64,000 nucleotides of DNA from Ligustrum vulgare. Taxonomy: Eukaryota > Streptophyta > Magnoliopsida > Lamiales > Oleaceae. The stretch covers positions 5,394,014-5,458,013 of the forward strand of contig OY743169.1 in NCBI GenBank assembly GCA_963555705.1, in the 5' to 3' direction. Below, one piece after another: positions 47,051 to 58,082 of this stretch. Positions within the stretch are counted from its first letter, which is position 1; each line of letters begins with the position of its first letter. A model generated the notes under the pieces. That model did no database searches. It saw only the letters and a list, made by a program, of their open reading frames with translations, and had not been told where the DNA came from. A program made the position numbers and the translations under genes.

Positions 47051-47728
47051 CTATGTTTATGAGGATTTCAATCCTATCTTATGTTATGCTTTCAAAAGAA
47101 ATTATGCTTGGCATAATTAAAATATTTTTATAAGTATATGGTTTTCAAAGAGCTGTTTTCAAAGAGCTATTTTCAAAGAGCCTATGATTTGCAAAATATG
47201 TCCAGTGCTGTAATGCACAATATGAGTTTTATCAAGAACTGTTTTATAAAGAAGCTCTATCAATGCCCGTTTTATAAAGAGCCGGGATTTATGTGTTTAA
47301 TCATCTTATAAATTAAATTAATTTGCGATGAGTCTACTGAGTATTTCCCCCATGAAATACTCACCCTACTTTTTAACAGTTTTGCAGATTTCGGAGACGG
47401 TGGCGAGCGATGAATGATGGTGGCAATAATCGTTGAACGGTTGAAAGTTTGACGTTAATGATTTCCGTATTTTCCAAACAATCGAATAATTTAGAGAAGT
47501 TCATTTATTTGAGAAATTATGATATTGGCAATTTCTTTACAATATTAATGGTTCGATTTACTATTTCAAATGGTTTCATAAATGTTTTCAATTTTAGCGG
47601 CCATTACAGTTTATTTAATGTTGCCAAAAATGAATTTCAATTATTTCTTCCGCAAAAATATTATTCGAAAAATTTAGACAGAAAATGACGTAGTGAATCG
47701 GGTATACGGAACTCGGGGCGCTACAAGT

Positions 47729-47740
47729 TGGTATCAGAGC
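47729..47740 (+). other. Primer-binding site, initiator-Met tRNA, first interior
   Basis: TGGTATCAGAGC, complementary to the 3' end of plant initiator tRNA-Met, three bases after the LTR. A second one is at 54454-54465. Confidence 0.9.
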
Positions 47741-48599
47741 TAGTCTGCGTTTCTGTAGACTGGAAAAATTTTCAAAAAGAATTTTCAAGAAATATTTTCC
47801 ATTATAAAAATTTTATTGATGAAGATTGCCACTGCCATCATTCGTTCCACCAACTCCGAGGTAAAGAAGTTTATGATGTTTAAAGTTATTTCAGTATTTC
47901 GAATACTCATTTTACTAATTTATGAGAAAGAATGAAGAGTATTTCGGATACTTATGATTTATGAGAAATAAGAATGTATTTCTTCGAAAATAATGATGTT
48001 GTTATGCTTTGTCATAACTTATATGCTTTAATGTATGATTATGAGAAATTTTTTTAAGAAAGAAAACGAGTGTTGAGCATAATGGGAATAATATGATTTT
48101 ATTGAGAATTAAGTAATGGATATTATGTTGAGTAAGTGAATTATTTCCTCTATTTTGAAGAGAAATTTATTATGAAGTTTGGCCTTGTGAATATTTTGGG
48201 AATATGATTTATCATATATTTATAAGTATGAGTTATCTTTTGAGCCATTAAGGTATCGAAGGAAGTGATATTGTGATATTGAAAAATATGATTTGAAATT
48301 TCTATGTTGAGGAATTATGAATTGAATTATGGGATATTTTGATGATATTGAAGTGTTGGAATCGTTTTCAATATTTTTAGATCGTTGTGATCAAATGTGG
48401 AGTTATTTATTATTGTGAGTTATGAAGTATGCTTATGGTTTGGATAAGTCCAAATTACAAGGGAAACTCTGTCCAGAATGTTATCCTTTGGAATTAAGAG
48501 CATGATATGATAAGCATCCACTAAAGGAATTAAGGTTAGACATGCAAGTACATTTATATCACAAACGAGATTTGGTTGATGATAGCAGAGATTTTATTA
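47741..48599 (+). other. E2 leader, no gene
   Basis: No gag frame. Several TATGAGAAAT words. Repeated at 54466-55324. Confidence 0.45.
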
Positions 48600-48704
48600 T
48601 TTTCTCATAAGGAGAACACACAAGAGTCACACTGGAAAGGAAATACATGAAACACATGAAAGCATAAGAGAAAAACATGGAAAGATCCTCAGAATGAGAG
48701 ATGT

Positions 48705-48921
48705 GTTTCCGAAGTAGCCGTATCCTACCACCTCTGATCTTTTGAGGATATAAAGAGAAAACCTTCAAAGAGGTGTGTTTCGAGAGTAAGAATACTCCGT
48801 AATCTACCACCTGGAATCTTTGAAGTACACACAAGATTTAAACATTAAGGAAATCCTAGTAAATGGAGGGGTGTCTCGAGAGTGAGAATACTCCGTACTC
48901 TACCCCCACCTATTCTAAGAT
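48705..48921 (-). repeat. Three hairpin repeats downstream of LOG, copy 2
   Basis: Units at about 48707, 48773 and 48868 with GTGTTTCGAGAGTAAGAATA, CTCCGTAATC and TACCACCT. AGAGT/ACTCT can pair. The same units are at 55432-55646. Confidence 0.65.
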
Positions 48922-49575
48922 TCAAAGAGTTAAATTTACATTAACCGGACTCCATTTTCGCTTGATTCCCCTTCCTTGCGACCAATCTATTTTAACTCCT
49001 GCTGGATCTTGTATTGAGATATATGACTGCAGCTTATCCAGTAGTTCATCAATAGTAGGAGCAGAAATAAGAAGCCTTCTGGAAAATGGAGAGATGAATC
49101 CCTGTTCCACAGCATAATCAAGAAAGGTTAACAAACCATCAAAGAAATTGTTAACATTCAGAAGCCCAATAGGCTTAGTATGGAGATCTAGTTGAGCCCA
49201 CGAGGTAATGTTAAAGATTTCTTCTAAGGTACCAAAACCTCCGGGCAGGGCTATAAAGGCATCAGAACCATATAACATACAAGTTATGCGTTCATGGATG
49301 GATAAGGTTTGAACTTCATGCCCTCGTGTTTTGCCTGCAACATCTACCAAAGGGACAGGTATGACACCGATTACTTTTGATTTCTCTGCAAGAGCAGATT
49401 GGGAAACACAACCCATTAGACCACTGCTACCACCCCCATACACAAGAGTGATACCTTTTTCCCCTAGTTTCTTTCCAAGATCTACAGCCGCTTCTAGATA
49501 ACCGAAGCCTTTCCCCACTTTTGATCCACAAAATACACAAATAGTTTTGATCTGTCGAAGTTTTGGTGCTTCCAT
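48922..49575 (-). CDS. LOG-like: LOG-type cytokinin riboside 5'-monophosphate phosphoribohydrolase, copy 2
   Basis: Complete 217-aa ORF, no introns, starting MEAPKLRQIKTICVFCGSKV. It keeps FCGS, GGGSSGLMG (47-55), Arg96 and PGGFGTLEE (111-119), so every active-site feature visible in copy 1. Twelve residues differ from copy 1, nearly all conservative (for example R/K, I/V, E/D, S/T). A TATA-like motif lies 75 bp upstream, and GTAAGT stands 25-30 nt before the ATG in a pyrimidine-rich leader. Enzyme activity is not proven, but nothing in the sequence argues against it. Confidence 0.92.
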   Translation of the reverse strand: MEAPKLRQIKTICVFCGSKVGKGFGYLEAAVDLGKKLGEKGITLVYGGGSSGLMGCVSQSALAEKSKVIGVIPVPLVDVAGKTRGHEVQTLSIHERITCMLYGSDAFIALPGGFGTLEEIFNITSWAQLDLHTKPIGLLNVNNFFDGLLTFLDYAVEQGFISPFSRRLLISAPTIDELLDKLQSYISIQDPAGVKIDWSQGRGIKRKWSPVNVNLTL

Positions 49576-49649
49576 CTTTGATAGTAAAGAAGGGAAAACT
49601 TACGAAGAAGATGTGATTTTGGGATGCCTGAACTATGAAATATGTTTGG

Positions 49650-49658
49650 CTATTTAAA
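49650..49658 (-). promoter_or_regulatory. TATA-like motif for LOG copy 2
   Basis: Plus-strand CTATTTAAA. On the minus strand it continues GCCAAACATATTTCATAG, nearly as in E1. Confidence 0.5.
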
Positions 49659-49759
49659 GCCGGAAAAATTTACTGTTTTTGATTGATTCTGAAAAAGTAA
49701 AGATTTACTTTTGACAAAATCGGACAACTTTTGACTATTTTACCAAAGATATCACCTTT

Positions 49760-49905
49760 CGGTGATTTATTTCCAGCTTTATCAAACCTCGAGAAAGGAA
49801 AATATATTTATTTCCAGCTTTATCAAACCTCGAGAAAAGGAAAATATATTTATTTCCAGCTTTATCAAACCTCGAGAAAGGAAAATATATTTTATTTCCA
49901 AAACG
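49760..49905. repeat. Three tandem repeats of about 46-48 bp between the two cassette genes
   Basis: ATTTATTTCCAGCTTTATCA, AACCTCGAGAAAGG, AAAATAT occurs three times plus a partial unit. E1 has a single diverged unit at 25567-25615, so the array expanded after the copies separated. The same array is at 56485-56630. Confidence 0.85.
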
Positions 49906-49944
49906 CGTGAAAGAAAGCAGCAAAATATTTTAAAAAGATTTACC

Positions 49945-50511
49945 TTATATCATTGCTGAACTGCCAGAAGCCTCATTTTGTAAAACAGACTGGCAAACAG
50001 GATCTTTCGATATTATATTTTGGAGACTATAACGATTTTTGTCCTCGTTAAACTGAGTGTATAAGGAGAGAAGTTCACGTTGTACATAACCACTTGGGTG
50101 CGTCTCAAGAGTCAGTCGAATATCATCCAAAGACTCCTTACTCAGTCCACCCTTTATGAATTCGATTTTATCATCCCGATTAGTAGAAGAATATCCTACT
50201 GATTTGCAACGAGTATTACAGTTCCAACGAGCACATTTGTAGCAACCACCCAGTCTTTTTGCTCTTCGTTTCTTTGCAAACGTGCTTTTGCCTAAACCAG
50301 GCATGTGCTTTGGAAATGTTGATGGTAATTCACCAGATAGTCGAACCTTTGCTTCTATCAACCAGCGAACATCTTCTGGAATATCATGAGCCATTAGCAA
50401 CCTCAATCTTTCGAGCCTTATTCTATAGATCTTTCTCAGATCATTCATAGGAAGACTGGAATAATACTTGCGAATGTTAGAAAGGATGATATCCATTGTT
50501 TGATGATTCAA
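49945..50511 (-). CDS. Basic Cys-motif protein resembling plant-virus nucleic-acid-binding proteins, copy 2
   Basis: 188 aa from the first ATG; 183 aa from the better start at 50496 (MDIILSNIRKYYSSLPMNDL). It keeps GLGKSTFAKKRRAKR, the four cysteines C-x2-C-x4-C-x3-C (CYKC..C...C), and the fully identical segment from NRDDKIEF to RELLSL. Differences from copy 1 cluster at residues 36-65, around the Cys loop, and in the last 35 residues. The TATA-like CTATTTAAA at 50529-50537 is 33 bp before the preferred start. As for copy 1, the viral comparison is by motif only. Role unknown; nucleic-acid binding is the most likely property. Confidence 0.65.
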   Translation of the reverse strand: MNHQTMDIILSNIRKYYSSLPMNDLRKIYRIRLERLRLLMAHDIPEDVRWLIEAKVRLSGELPSTFPKHMPGLGKSTFAKKRRAKRLGGCYKCARWNCNTRCKSVGYSSTNRDDKIEFIKGGLSKESLDDIRLTLETHPSGYVQRELLSLYTQFNEDKNRYSLQNIISKDPVCQSVLQNEASGSSAMI

Positions 50512-50528
50512 CCTCTTCCCAGCATGAA

Positions 50529-50537
50529 CTATTTAAA
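50529..50537 (-). promoter_or_regulatory. TATA-like motif for the Cys-motif gene copy 2
   Basis: Plus-strand CTATTTAAA. Downstream on the minus strand comes AGTTCATGC, also found after the LOG TATA-like motif of E1. Confidence 0.5.
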
Positions 50538-51076
50538 AGCGCAAGGATATGAATGAATCCGCGTGATTTGTGTTACAGTAAGAAAGTATGGAATAAAATA
50601 ATGGATAAGAGGAGACAAGAATTAATGCGCCGTTCACTTTCTTGATAAAAGAAAGATTTGATGATGGGATTTGAGATTTGGAATATTTTTCTTGGATTAT
50701 GGGTACTGATATTTTGTTATAATAATGATAATCTTGGTATAATGTGATGATACGTGGAAAGTAAAATGAGTACCGTATTGAATCAGAATTCATACGTATA
50801 TACAAGTGAAAGAAATACTTTGCAGGAAATATGGTGACATTTAAGTATAGAATCTTAGTTTTGGGAGATATTTGTTTACTGAATTTTGGGTTACAAATAT
50901 TGGAAAGATAAGTTGATAATATTATGTTGATATGTTTGGGTATATTACGTAGAGAAAATATTCAGGTAATTCTTTGATTATTTTGAGAATATTCGATGAT
51001 AAGAAGAAGAGATTCTGATTAAGTATTCAGAAATTATAAGATTAAGTAAGTTTAATTTCGAGGACGAAATTATTTT

Positions 51077-51088
51077 AAGGAGGTAAGA
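51077..51088 (+). other. Polypurine tract of E2
   Basis: AAGGAGGTAAGA just before the second LTR, preceded by GAGGACGAAAT, as in Tekay-type elements. Confidence 0.8.
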
Positions 51089-51089
51089 T

Positions 51090-54000
51090 TATAGCGACCC
51101 AGAATTTTATGCAATAAATAATTATTTTAATATTTAGAAAATTGAGTCGCTATTGTTTTGAAATTAATGCCGCGACGGATTCGTCTAGCCAAGTCAAGAA
51201 ATATCGAATTTGTTCGATTTTAAATTAAAATCCGAATTTCTAAAAATTATGTTATTTTAATTATTTATTCAAAGTATTATTTTCAAAAAAATCATTTTGA
51301 ATTACAAATTTATTTAAATTATTTCAAGTCCAAATACGTAATTCAATTTTTATCTCAAAATTTATTTATTCTCAAATTTATTTTCAGTCCAAAATATATC
51401 AGTTTTAAATACTTTTCCTAATCGAAATTAGTCTAATTTTTAGTTAATTATCCTAAATTAATCATAATCTATATCCACCTAATTTCATCCACGTTTTCAT
51501 CTTTACATCAAATTCATCATTTTGTCCCAACACCATTTTCTTTCCACCTCATTCCAACTCACTACACCTAACAAAGAACCCACTATTTCATCATTATACC
51601 ATCACCTCCATTCAAGACCATCATCACCATAATCCCCACCCTCACGCAGCCAACCTCACACAATCATCTCACTCATACCACATTATACAACCATCAACAA
51701 GCATCATCATTATCATCACCAACCCATATTCCACTCAATTATTCCCACTAATTATTTTCTTTTCTTTCTTTTTCCCTTTAAAGATATCTTCATCCCACCT
51801 TCACTTTTCCATCATCGATCAAACCATCACCAAACTGCATTATGCTGCCTCAACTACAATATCCCTCACACAACCATCAGTACACTGCAGAACCTCAATC
51901 ACGGGCCAACCTCACCATTGCAAAGCCATTACCTATTGCCAATCCAACAACAAGTCTCCATCATCTGCATACTTTCATCATCTCCATCATCAAATCACTA
52001 CTGCTGCCCAACCTGGAGAAGTTCCACAATCAACTCAAACCACAGTTCAACCGTCACCACCCCTGCAGCACCACCAATCATCATCATCACCAAACTGCAC
52101 AATTCAACCCAGCAATCACCACTGCAGTATTAACCCAACTGCACAATCCGTAATCAGAAGCAGCACCACCCTTCACGACCAAGCCTCACTTTGCAAACCA
52201 CAACCTGCTTTAACCAGAATCACCACCTCCAGCTCCAAATCACCAAATCATCATTTTCCCAACCACAGTCACCACCCATCGTCGAACATCAGACCACCAA
52301 CCAATCTGCTAAGCTGCTACCTTCTATGCCCAATTCGAATCATGAACACCAACATCGATCGAAGCCATCAAGCCTCATCCTATCCACCACTCAAACCGCA
52401 ACAGCCCACATCGCCGATAGAAATCACTCAACCACCACACCGCAGTCCAACCACCAAACTCTGCCCACTATCATAAATCAAACCCAAAGAAAAACCCATG
52501 AATCAATGAGTTCATTTCTTACCTCAATCACCATTTTCCGCCGAAAATCGCTCACCTTAAATCGCGATGTTGTCTCGGTTTTTCGCAACCAAAGAACTCG
52601 CACTGAACCCTCAATCTTTAACCCCTGCCTTTGACGCCCCTCGCCGCACTTGGCGCCGGTACTGCGCCGGCTTAGCACCGGCAGTGTCCCGCCTTTCCGC
52701 CGCCGGTCGCTTCTGTCTTCGTTCTCTGTTTTGTTCGAAGAGTGAGAGAGTGAAAATGGTGAGAGAGAGTGAAATCTGAGGATATATTTTAATATATTTC
52801 GAAAATTGCCATTTAGTCCCTCAGTTTCCAAAGTGAATTTTCCAGCCCTTTTAGTTTTAAAGTTATCCATTTCAGTCCCAAAGTTTTAAATGATTTTAAG
52901 CAGCCCTTTCATTTTAAAAATCTGATCAATTCAGTCCCTGCTGATTTACTTTATTTGATTTTAAGCTCAAGTTTCAAAAGTATTCATTTTAATCCCTCAA
53001 CTTTCAAAAGTATTCATTTTAGTCCCTCAACTTTCAAAACATCAATTTTAGTCCTCAAATTATAATTTATCATTTTGAGCTATATATTCGATATACTAAA
53101 GTGACTTATTGGCTAAGACGAAGCGTACGGAGAATTTAAAGAAATTGAAGTCATTCCCGCTCAACTTTGCACTCGTCGGATTTGAGGTAGACTCGCACTT
53201 ATTAATTGATTTAAATTATGATTTCATATGAATGTCATGTGACTTGTGAAAGTCAATTTTCAAGAAAATTAAGTATGTTTTATGAAAGGTAAATATACCT
53301 TATGTTTTTATGAAAAGTAAGTATACCCTATGTTTTTACGATAATGTTTTATATGTTTTGGATCATTGCTACGCATAAGAATTCTTACCACCTAAGTTCG
53401 GTAAAATTCTTGTGTCTCCATAAGTTTATGAGGATTTACCACCTAAGTTCGGTAAAATTCCTGTCTTTCCATATGTTTATGAGGATTTACCACCTAAGTT
53501 CGGTAAAATTCCTGTCGCGTATGTTTATGAGGATTTCGATCCTATCTTATGTTATGATGGAAATGATCCCTATGAATTTCATGAATTATGTTTTGGTATA
53601 CTTACTGTTATTATGATTTTACTACATAAGAATTCTTACCACCTAAGTTCGGTAAAATTCTTATGTTTATGAGGATTTCGATTTTATCCTATGTTATGAT
53701 GAAAACTTACTGTTATTATGATTTTACTGCATAAGAATTCTTGCCACCTAAGTTCGGTAAAGTTCTTGTGTCTCCCTATGTTTATGAGGATTTCAATCCT
53801 ATCTTATGTTATGCTTTCAAAAGAAATTATGCTTGGCATAATTAAAATATTTTTATAAGTATATGATTTTCAAAGAGCTGTTTTCAAAGAGCTATTTTCA
53901 AAGAGCCTATGATTTGCAAAATATGTCCAGTGCTGTAATGCACAATATGAGTTTTATCAAGAACTGTTTTATAAAGAAGCTCTATCAATGCCCGTTTTAT

Positions 54001-54450
54001 AAAGAGCCGGGATTTATGTGTTTAATCATCTTATAAATTAAATTAATTTGCGATGAGTCTACTGAGTATTTCCCCCATGAAATACTCACCCTACTTTTTA
54101 ACAGTTTTGCAGATTTCGGAGACGGTGGCGAGCGATGAATGATGGTGGCAATAATCGTTGAACGGTTGAAAGTTTGACGTTAATGATTTCCGTATTTTCC
54201 AAACAATCGAATAATTTAGAGAAGTTCATTTATTTGAGAAATTATGATATTGGCAATTTCTTTACAATATTAATGGTTCGATTTACTATTTCAAATGGTT
54301 TCATAAATGTTTTCAATTTTAGCGGCCATTACAGTTTATTTAATGTTGCCAAAAATGAATTTCAATTATTTCTTCCGCAAAAATATTATTCGAAAAATTT
54401 ATACAGAAAATGACGTAGTGAATCGGGTATACGGAACTCGGGGCGCTACA
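51090..54450 (+). repeat. Second LTR of E2
   Basis: Copy of 44365-47725. Differences noticed: 46756 A/53481 G, 47141 G/53866 A, 47677 G/54402 T. Confidence 0.92.
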
Positions 54451-55646
54451 AGTTGGTATCAGAGCTAGTCTGCGTTTCTGTAGACTGGAAAAATTTTCAA
54501 AAAGAATTTTCAAGAAATATTTTCCATTATAAAAATTTTATTGATGAAGATTGCCACTGCCATCATTCGTTCCACCAACTCCGAGGTAAAGAAGTTTATG
54601 ATGTTTAAAGTTATTTCAGTATTTCGAATACTCATTTTACTAATTTATGAGAAAGAATGAAGAGTATTTCGGATACTTATGATTTATGAGAAATAAGAAT
54701 GTATTTCTTCGAAAATAATGATGTTGTTATGCTTTGTCATAACTTATATGCTTTAATGTATGATTATGAGAAATTTTTTTAAGAAAGAAAACGAGTGTTG
54801 AGCATAATGGGAATAATATGATTTTATTGAGAATTAAGTAATGGATATTATGTTGAGTAAGTGAATTATTTCCTCTATTTTGAAGAGAAATTTATTATGA
54901 AGTTTGGCCTTGTGAATATTTTGGGAATATGATTTATCATATATTTATAAGTATGAGTTATCTTTTGAGCCATTAAGGTATCGAAGGAAGTGATATTGTG
55001 ATATTGAAAAATATGATTTGAAATTTCTATGTTGAGGAATTATGAATTGAATTATGGGATATTTTGATGATATTGAAGTGTTGGAATCGTTTTCAATATT
55101 TTTAGATCGTTGTGATCAAATGTGGAGTTATTTATTATTGTGAGTTATGAAGTATGCTTATGGTTTGGATAAGTCCAAATTACAAGGGAAACTCTGTCCA
55201 GAATGTTATCCTTTGGAATTAAGAGCATGATATGATAAGCATCCACTAAAGGAATTAAGGTTAGACATGCAAGTACATTTATATCACAAACGAGATTTGG
55301 TTGATGATAGCAGAGATTTTATTATTTTCTCATAAGGAGAACACACAAGAGTCACACTGGAAAGGAAATACATGAAACACATGAAAGCATAAGAGAAAAA
55401 CATGGAAAGATCCTCAGAATGAGAGATGTGTTTCCGGAGTAGCCGTATCCTACCACCTCTGATCTTTTGAGGATATAAAGAGAAAACCTTCAAAGAGGTG
55501 TGTTTCGAGAGTAAGAATACTCCGTAATCTACCACCTGGAATCTTTGAAGTACACACAAGATTTAAACATTAAGGAAATCCTAGTAAATGGAGGGGTGTC
55601 TCGAGAGTGAGAATACTCCGTACTCTACCCCCACCTATTCTAAGAT

Positions 55647-56300
55647 TCAAAGAGTTAAATTTACATTAACCGGACTCCATTTTCGCTTGATTCCCCTTCC
55701 TTGCGACCAATCTATTTTAACTCCTGCTGGATCTTGTATTGAGATATATGACTGCAGCTTATCCAGTAGTTCATCAATAGTAGGAGCAGAAATAAGAAGC
55801 CTTCTGGAAAATGGAGAGATGAATCCCTGTTCCACAGCATAATCAAGAAAGGTTAACAAACCATCAAAGAAATTGTTAACATTCAGAAGCCCAATAGGCT
55901 TAGTATGGAGATCTAGTTGAGCCCACGAGGTAATGTTAAAGATTTCTTCTAAGGTACCAAAACCTCCGGGCAGGGCTATAAAGGCATCAGAACCATATAA
56001 CATACAAGTTATGCGTTCATGGATGGATAAGGTTTGAACTTCATGCCCTCGTGTTTTGCCTGCAACATCTACCAAAGGGACAGGTATGACACCGATTACT
56101 TTTGATTTCTCTGCAAGAGCAGATTGGGAAACACAACCCATTAGACCACTGCTACCACCCCCATACACAAGAGTGATACCTTTTTCCCCTAGTTTCTTTC
56201 CAAGATCTACAGCCGCTTCTAGATAACCGAAGCCTTTCCCCACTTTTGATCCACAAAATACACAAATAGTTTTGATCTGTCGAAGTTTTGGTGCTTCCAT
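55647..56300 (-). CDS. LOG-like: LOG-type phosphoribohydrolase, copy 3
   Basis: 217-aa ORF with a protein identical to the copy at 48922-49575, in the second interior of E2. It has the same TATA-like motif at 56375-56383 and the same three downstream repeats. Copies 2 and 3 are too alike to give independent evidence of selection. They arose by the 6725-bp duplication, or represent an assembly duplication. Confidence 0.88.
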   Translation of the reverse strand: MEAPKLRQIKTICVFCGSKVGKGFGYLEAAVDLGKKLGEKGITLVYGGGSSGLMGCVSQSALAEKSKVIGVIPVPLVDVAGKTRGHEVQTLSIHERITCMLYGSDAFIALPGGFGTLEEIFNITSWAQLDLHTKPIGLLNVNNFFDGLLTFLDYAVEQGFISPFSRRLLISAPTIDELLDKLQSYISIQDPAGVKIDWSQGRGIKRKWSPVNVNLTL

Positions 56301-56669
56301 CTTTGATAGTAAAGAAGGGAAAACTTACGAAGAAGATGTGATTTTGGGATGCCTGAACTATGAAATATGTTTGGCTATTTAAAGCCGGAAAAATTTACTG
56401 TTTTTGATTGATTCTGAAAAAGTAAAGATTTACTTTTGACAAAATCGGACAACTTTTGACTATTTTACCAAAGATATCACCTTTCGGTGATTTATTTCCA
56501 GCTTTATCAAACCTCGAGAAAGGAAAATATATTTATTTCCAGCTTTATCAAACCTCGAGAAAAGGAAAATATATTTATTTCCAGCTTTATCAAACCTCGA
56601 GAAAGGAAAATATATTTTATTTCCAAAACGCGTGAAAGAAAGCAGCAAAATATTTTAAAAAGATTTACC

Positions 56670-57163
56670 TTATATCATTGCTGAACTGCCAGAAGCCTCA
56701 TTTTGTAAAACAGACTGGCAAACAGGATCTTTCGATATTATATTTTGGAGACTATAACGATTTTTGTCCTCGTTAAACTGAGTGTATAAGGAGAGAAGTT
56801 CACGTTGTACATAACCACTTGGGTGCGTCTCAAGAGTCAGTCGAATATCATCCAAAGACTCCTTACTCAGTCCACCCTTTATGAATTCGATTTTATCATC
56901 CCGATTAGTAGAAGAATATCCTACTGATTTGCAACGAGTATTACAGTTCCAACGAGCACATTTGTAGCAACCACCCAGTCTTTTTGCTCTTCGTTTCTTT
57001 GCAAACGTGCTTTTGCCTAAACCAGGCATGTGCTTTGGAAATGTTGATGGTAATTCACCAGATAGTCGAACCTTTGCTTCTATCAACCAGCGAACATCTT
57101 CTGGAATATCATGAGCCATTAGCAACCTCAATCTTTCGAGCCTTATTCTATAGATCTTTCTCA
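56670..57163 (-). pseudogene. Cys-motif protein, copy 3, 5'-truncated at the element break
   Basis: Identical to copy 2 from residue RKIYRIRLERLRLL to the stop, including the basic run and the four cysteines. The first about 20 residues (from the MDIIL start), the ATG and the TATA-like motif are lost at 57163, where sequence jumps into a hAT fragment. No ATG is left before MAHDIPED, so the protein is probably not made in full. Confidence 0.85.
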
Positions 57164-57939
57164 AATCGGTTTTGGAACCGAGAACCGATTGGTTTTAAGT
57201 TTGGTTCTCGATTCTGCCTTTAGAACCGAAAAATCGAAGTTAGAACTGGCCTTTGATCCTTGTTTGTTTTTTTATGGTCTTAATTGGTTGTCCTAAAAAT
57301 AAAAATCAAAAGAATTTGTAATTTTTTTGGGTAAAGTGAAAATGATTAATTTCTTTTTATGAAATTTGTTACGTCTTTACCTCATTGTAACATTTAACTT
57401 CACACTTAGACTGAAATTTTTAGTAAATGAAAATCAAATGAGACTAACTTATTAATAAGCGAAGTTGTAAATGACCACAATTGAGTTAATTAAATATTTA
57501 AATACAAATATAAAATAATTAATAATAATGGATTTAAAACTCATGATTCATCCTACAGGTTTACTATATTGCCATGCTCAAAAAACCACCTAGGCTGTTT
57601 GTTTCCTATTTTTGTTTATGAATATCTTTCGTTTCATGAAGAATCCTATACTTACTTTGGGGTGAAAGGATTTTCGAAATCCTTGATCTTGGTATATTCG
57701 ACAGAAGTTTATTTCAGGTTATCGTCTTACTTCCCGAGGACTGATACTCCTCGATTAGGCTCTCGAGAAATAATTATTATTAGAGAACCAAATTAGAACT
57801 AAAATCGAACCAAAACCGTCTGGTTTGGTTCTTGCGATTCAATGGAACCGAATGGTTCCATTTTACAAGAACCGAAAAAGTATGGTTCGGATCCGGCTCT
57901 TGAGATACCCGAACCGAACCACCCGACGCCCACCCCTAG
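57164..57939. mobile_element. hAT-like element, left end missing
   Basis: The right terminus, as reverse complement, is CTAGGGGTGGGCGTCGGGTG, a common plant hAT end. Many GAACCGA/TCGGTTC subterminal words occur (57164-57240 and 57780-57930). The left terminus is absent: the sequence joins E2 interior directly at about 57163-57167. Confidence 0.65.
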
Positions 57940-57944
57940 TAGGT

Positions 57945-58082
57945 GGTATATCTTGAAAGATTGACTTTTTTTATGGGAAAATGCTAACTTTCTGTTTTTA
58001 TTTTGGCTTCAGACCTTTTAAGGATTTGATAGGCGGGAGTTTTTGGGGGGAAAGATTGGCCAAACTATCCTTCTTTATAATA
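57945..58082 (-). mobile_element. Helitron 5'-end-like fragment
   Basis: The minus strand reads TATTTATTATTATAAAGAAG, GATAGTTTGGCC, then CCCCCCAAAAACTCCC. This resembles 15998-16065 (TCTTTCTTATTATTATTATA, AAGGAAGATAGTAACCC, CCCCCCAAAAATG). It abuts the 3' end of the next Helitron. Confidence 0.45.

Larger units (their letters stand above)
44365..47725 (+). repeat. First LTR of E2
   Basis: 3361 bp. 44750-45800 is strikingly G-poor and rich in CCATCA/CACCA words on the plus strand; frames through it are His/Thr/Gln-rich artefacts. 46090-46335 has CATTTTAGTCCCTCAACTTTC repeats, and 46655-47050 has six ACCACCTAAGTTCGGTAAA units. Confidence 0.92.
48600..50820 (-). other. LOG + Cys-motif cassette, copy 2 (antisense in E2)
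   Basis: Aligns with 24475-26600 of E1 in gene order, orientation, spacing, TATA-like motifs and downstream hairpin repeats. The right edge keeps one degenerate E1-type unit (ATTGAATCAGAATTCATAC, GTATATACAAGTGAAAG at 50777-50815). Confidence 0.8.
44365..57163 (+). mobile_element. Tekay-like non-autonomous LTR retrotransposon in LTR-internal-LTR-internal order (E2)
   Basis: A 6725-bp unit (LTR 3361 bp plus interior 3364 bp) is repeated: LTRs at 44365-47725 and 51090-54450, interiors at 47726-51089 and 54451-57163, the last cut short. The primer site TGGTATCAGAGC (initiator-Met tRNA) at 47729, the end GGGGCGCTACA and a pre-LTR block GAGGACGAAAT..AAGGAGGTAAGA are typical of plant Tekay/Del chromoviruses. 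LTRs start TATAGCGACCC rather than TGTAGCG. I noticed only three base differences between the LTRs and one in the shared interiors, so insertion or duplication is very recent. No gag-pol. The only good genes are the antisense LOG and Cys-motif genes. Confidence 0.88.

Noticed and set aside
47729..47740. tRNA-like match
   Set aside because: Only the 12-base primer-binding complement of initiator tRNA, no cloverleaf.
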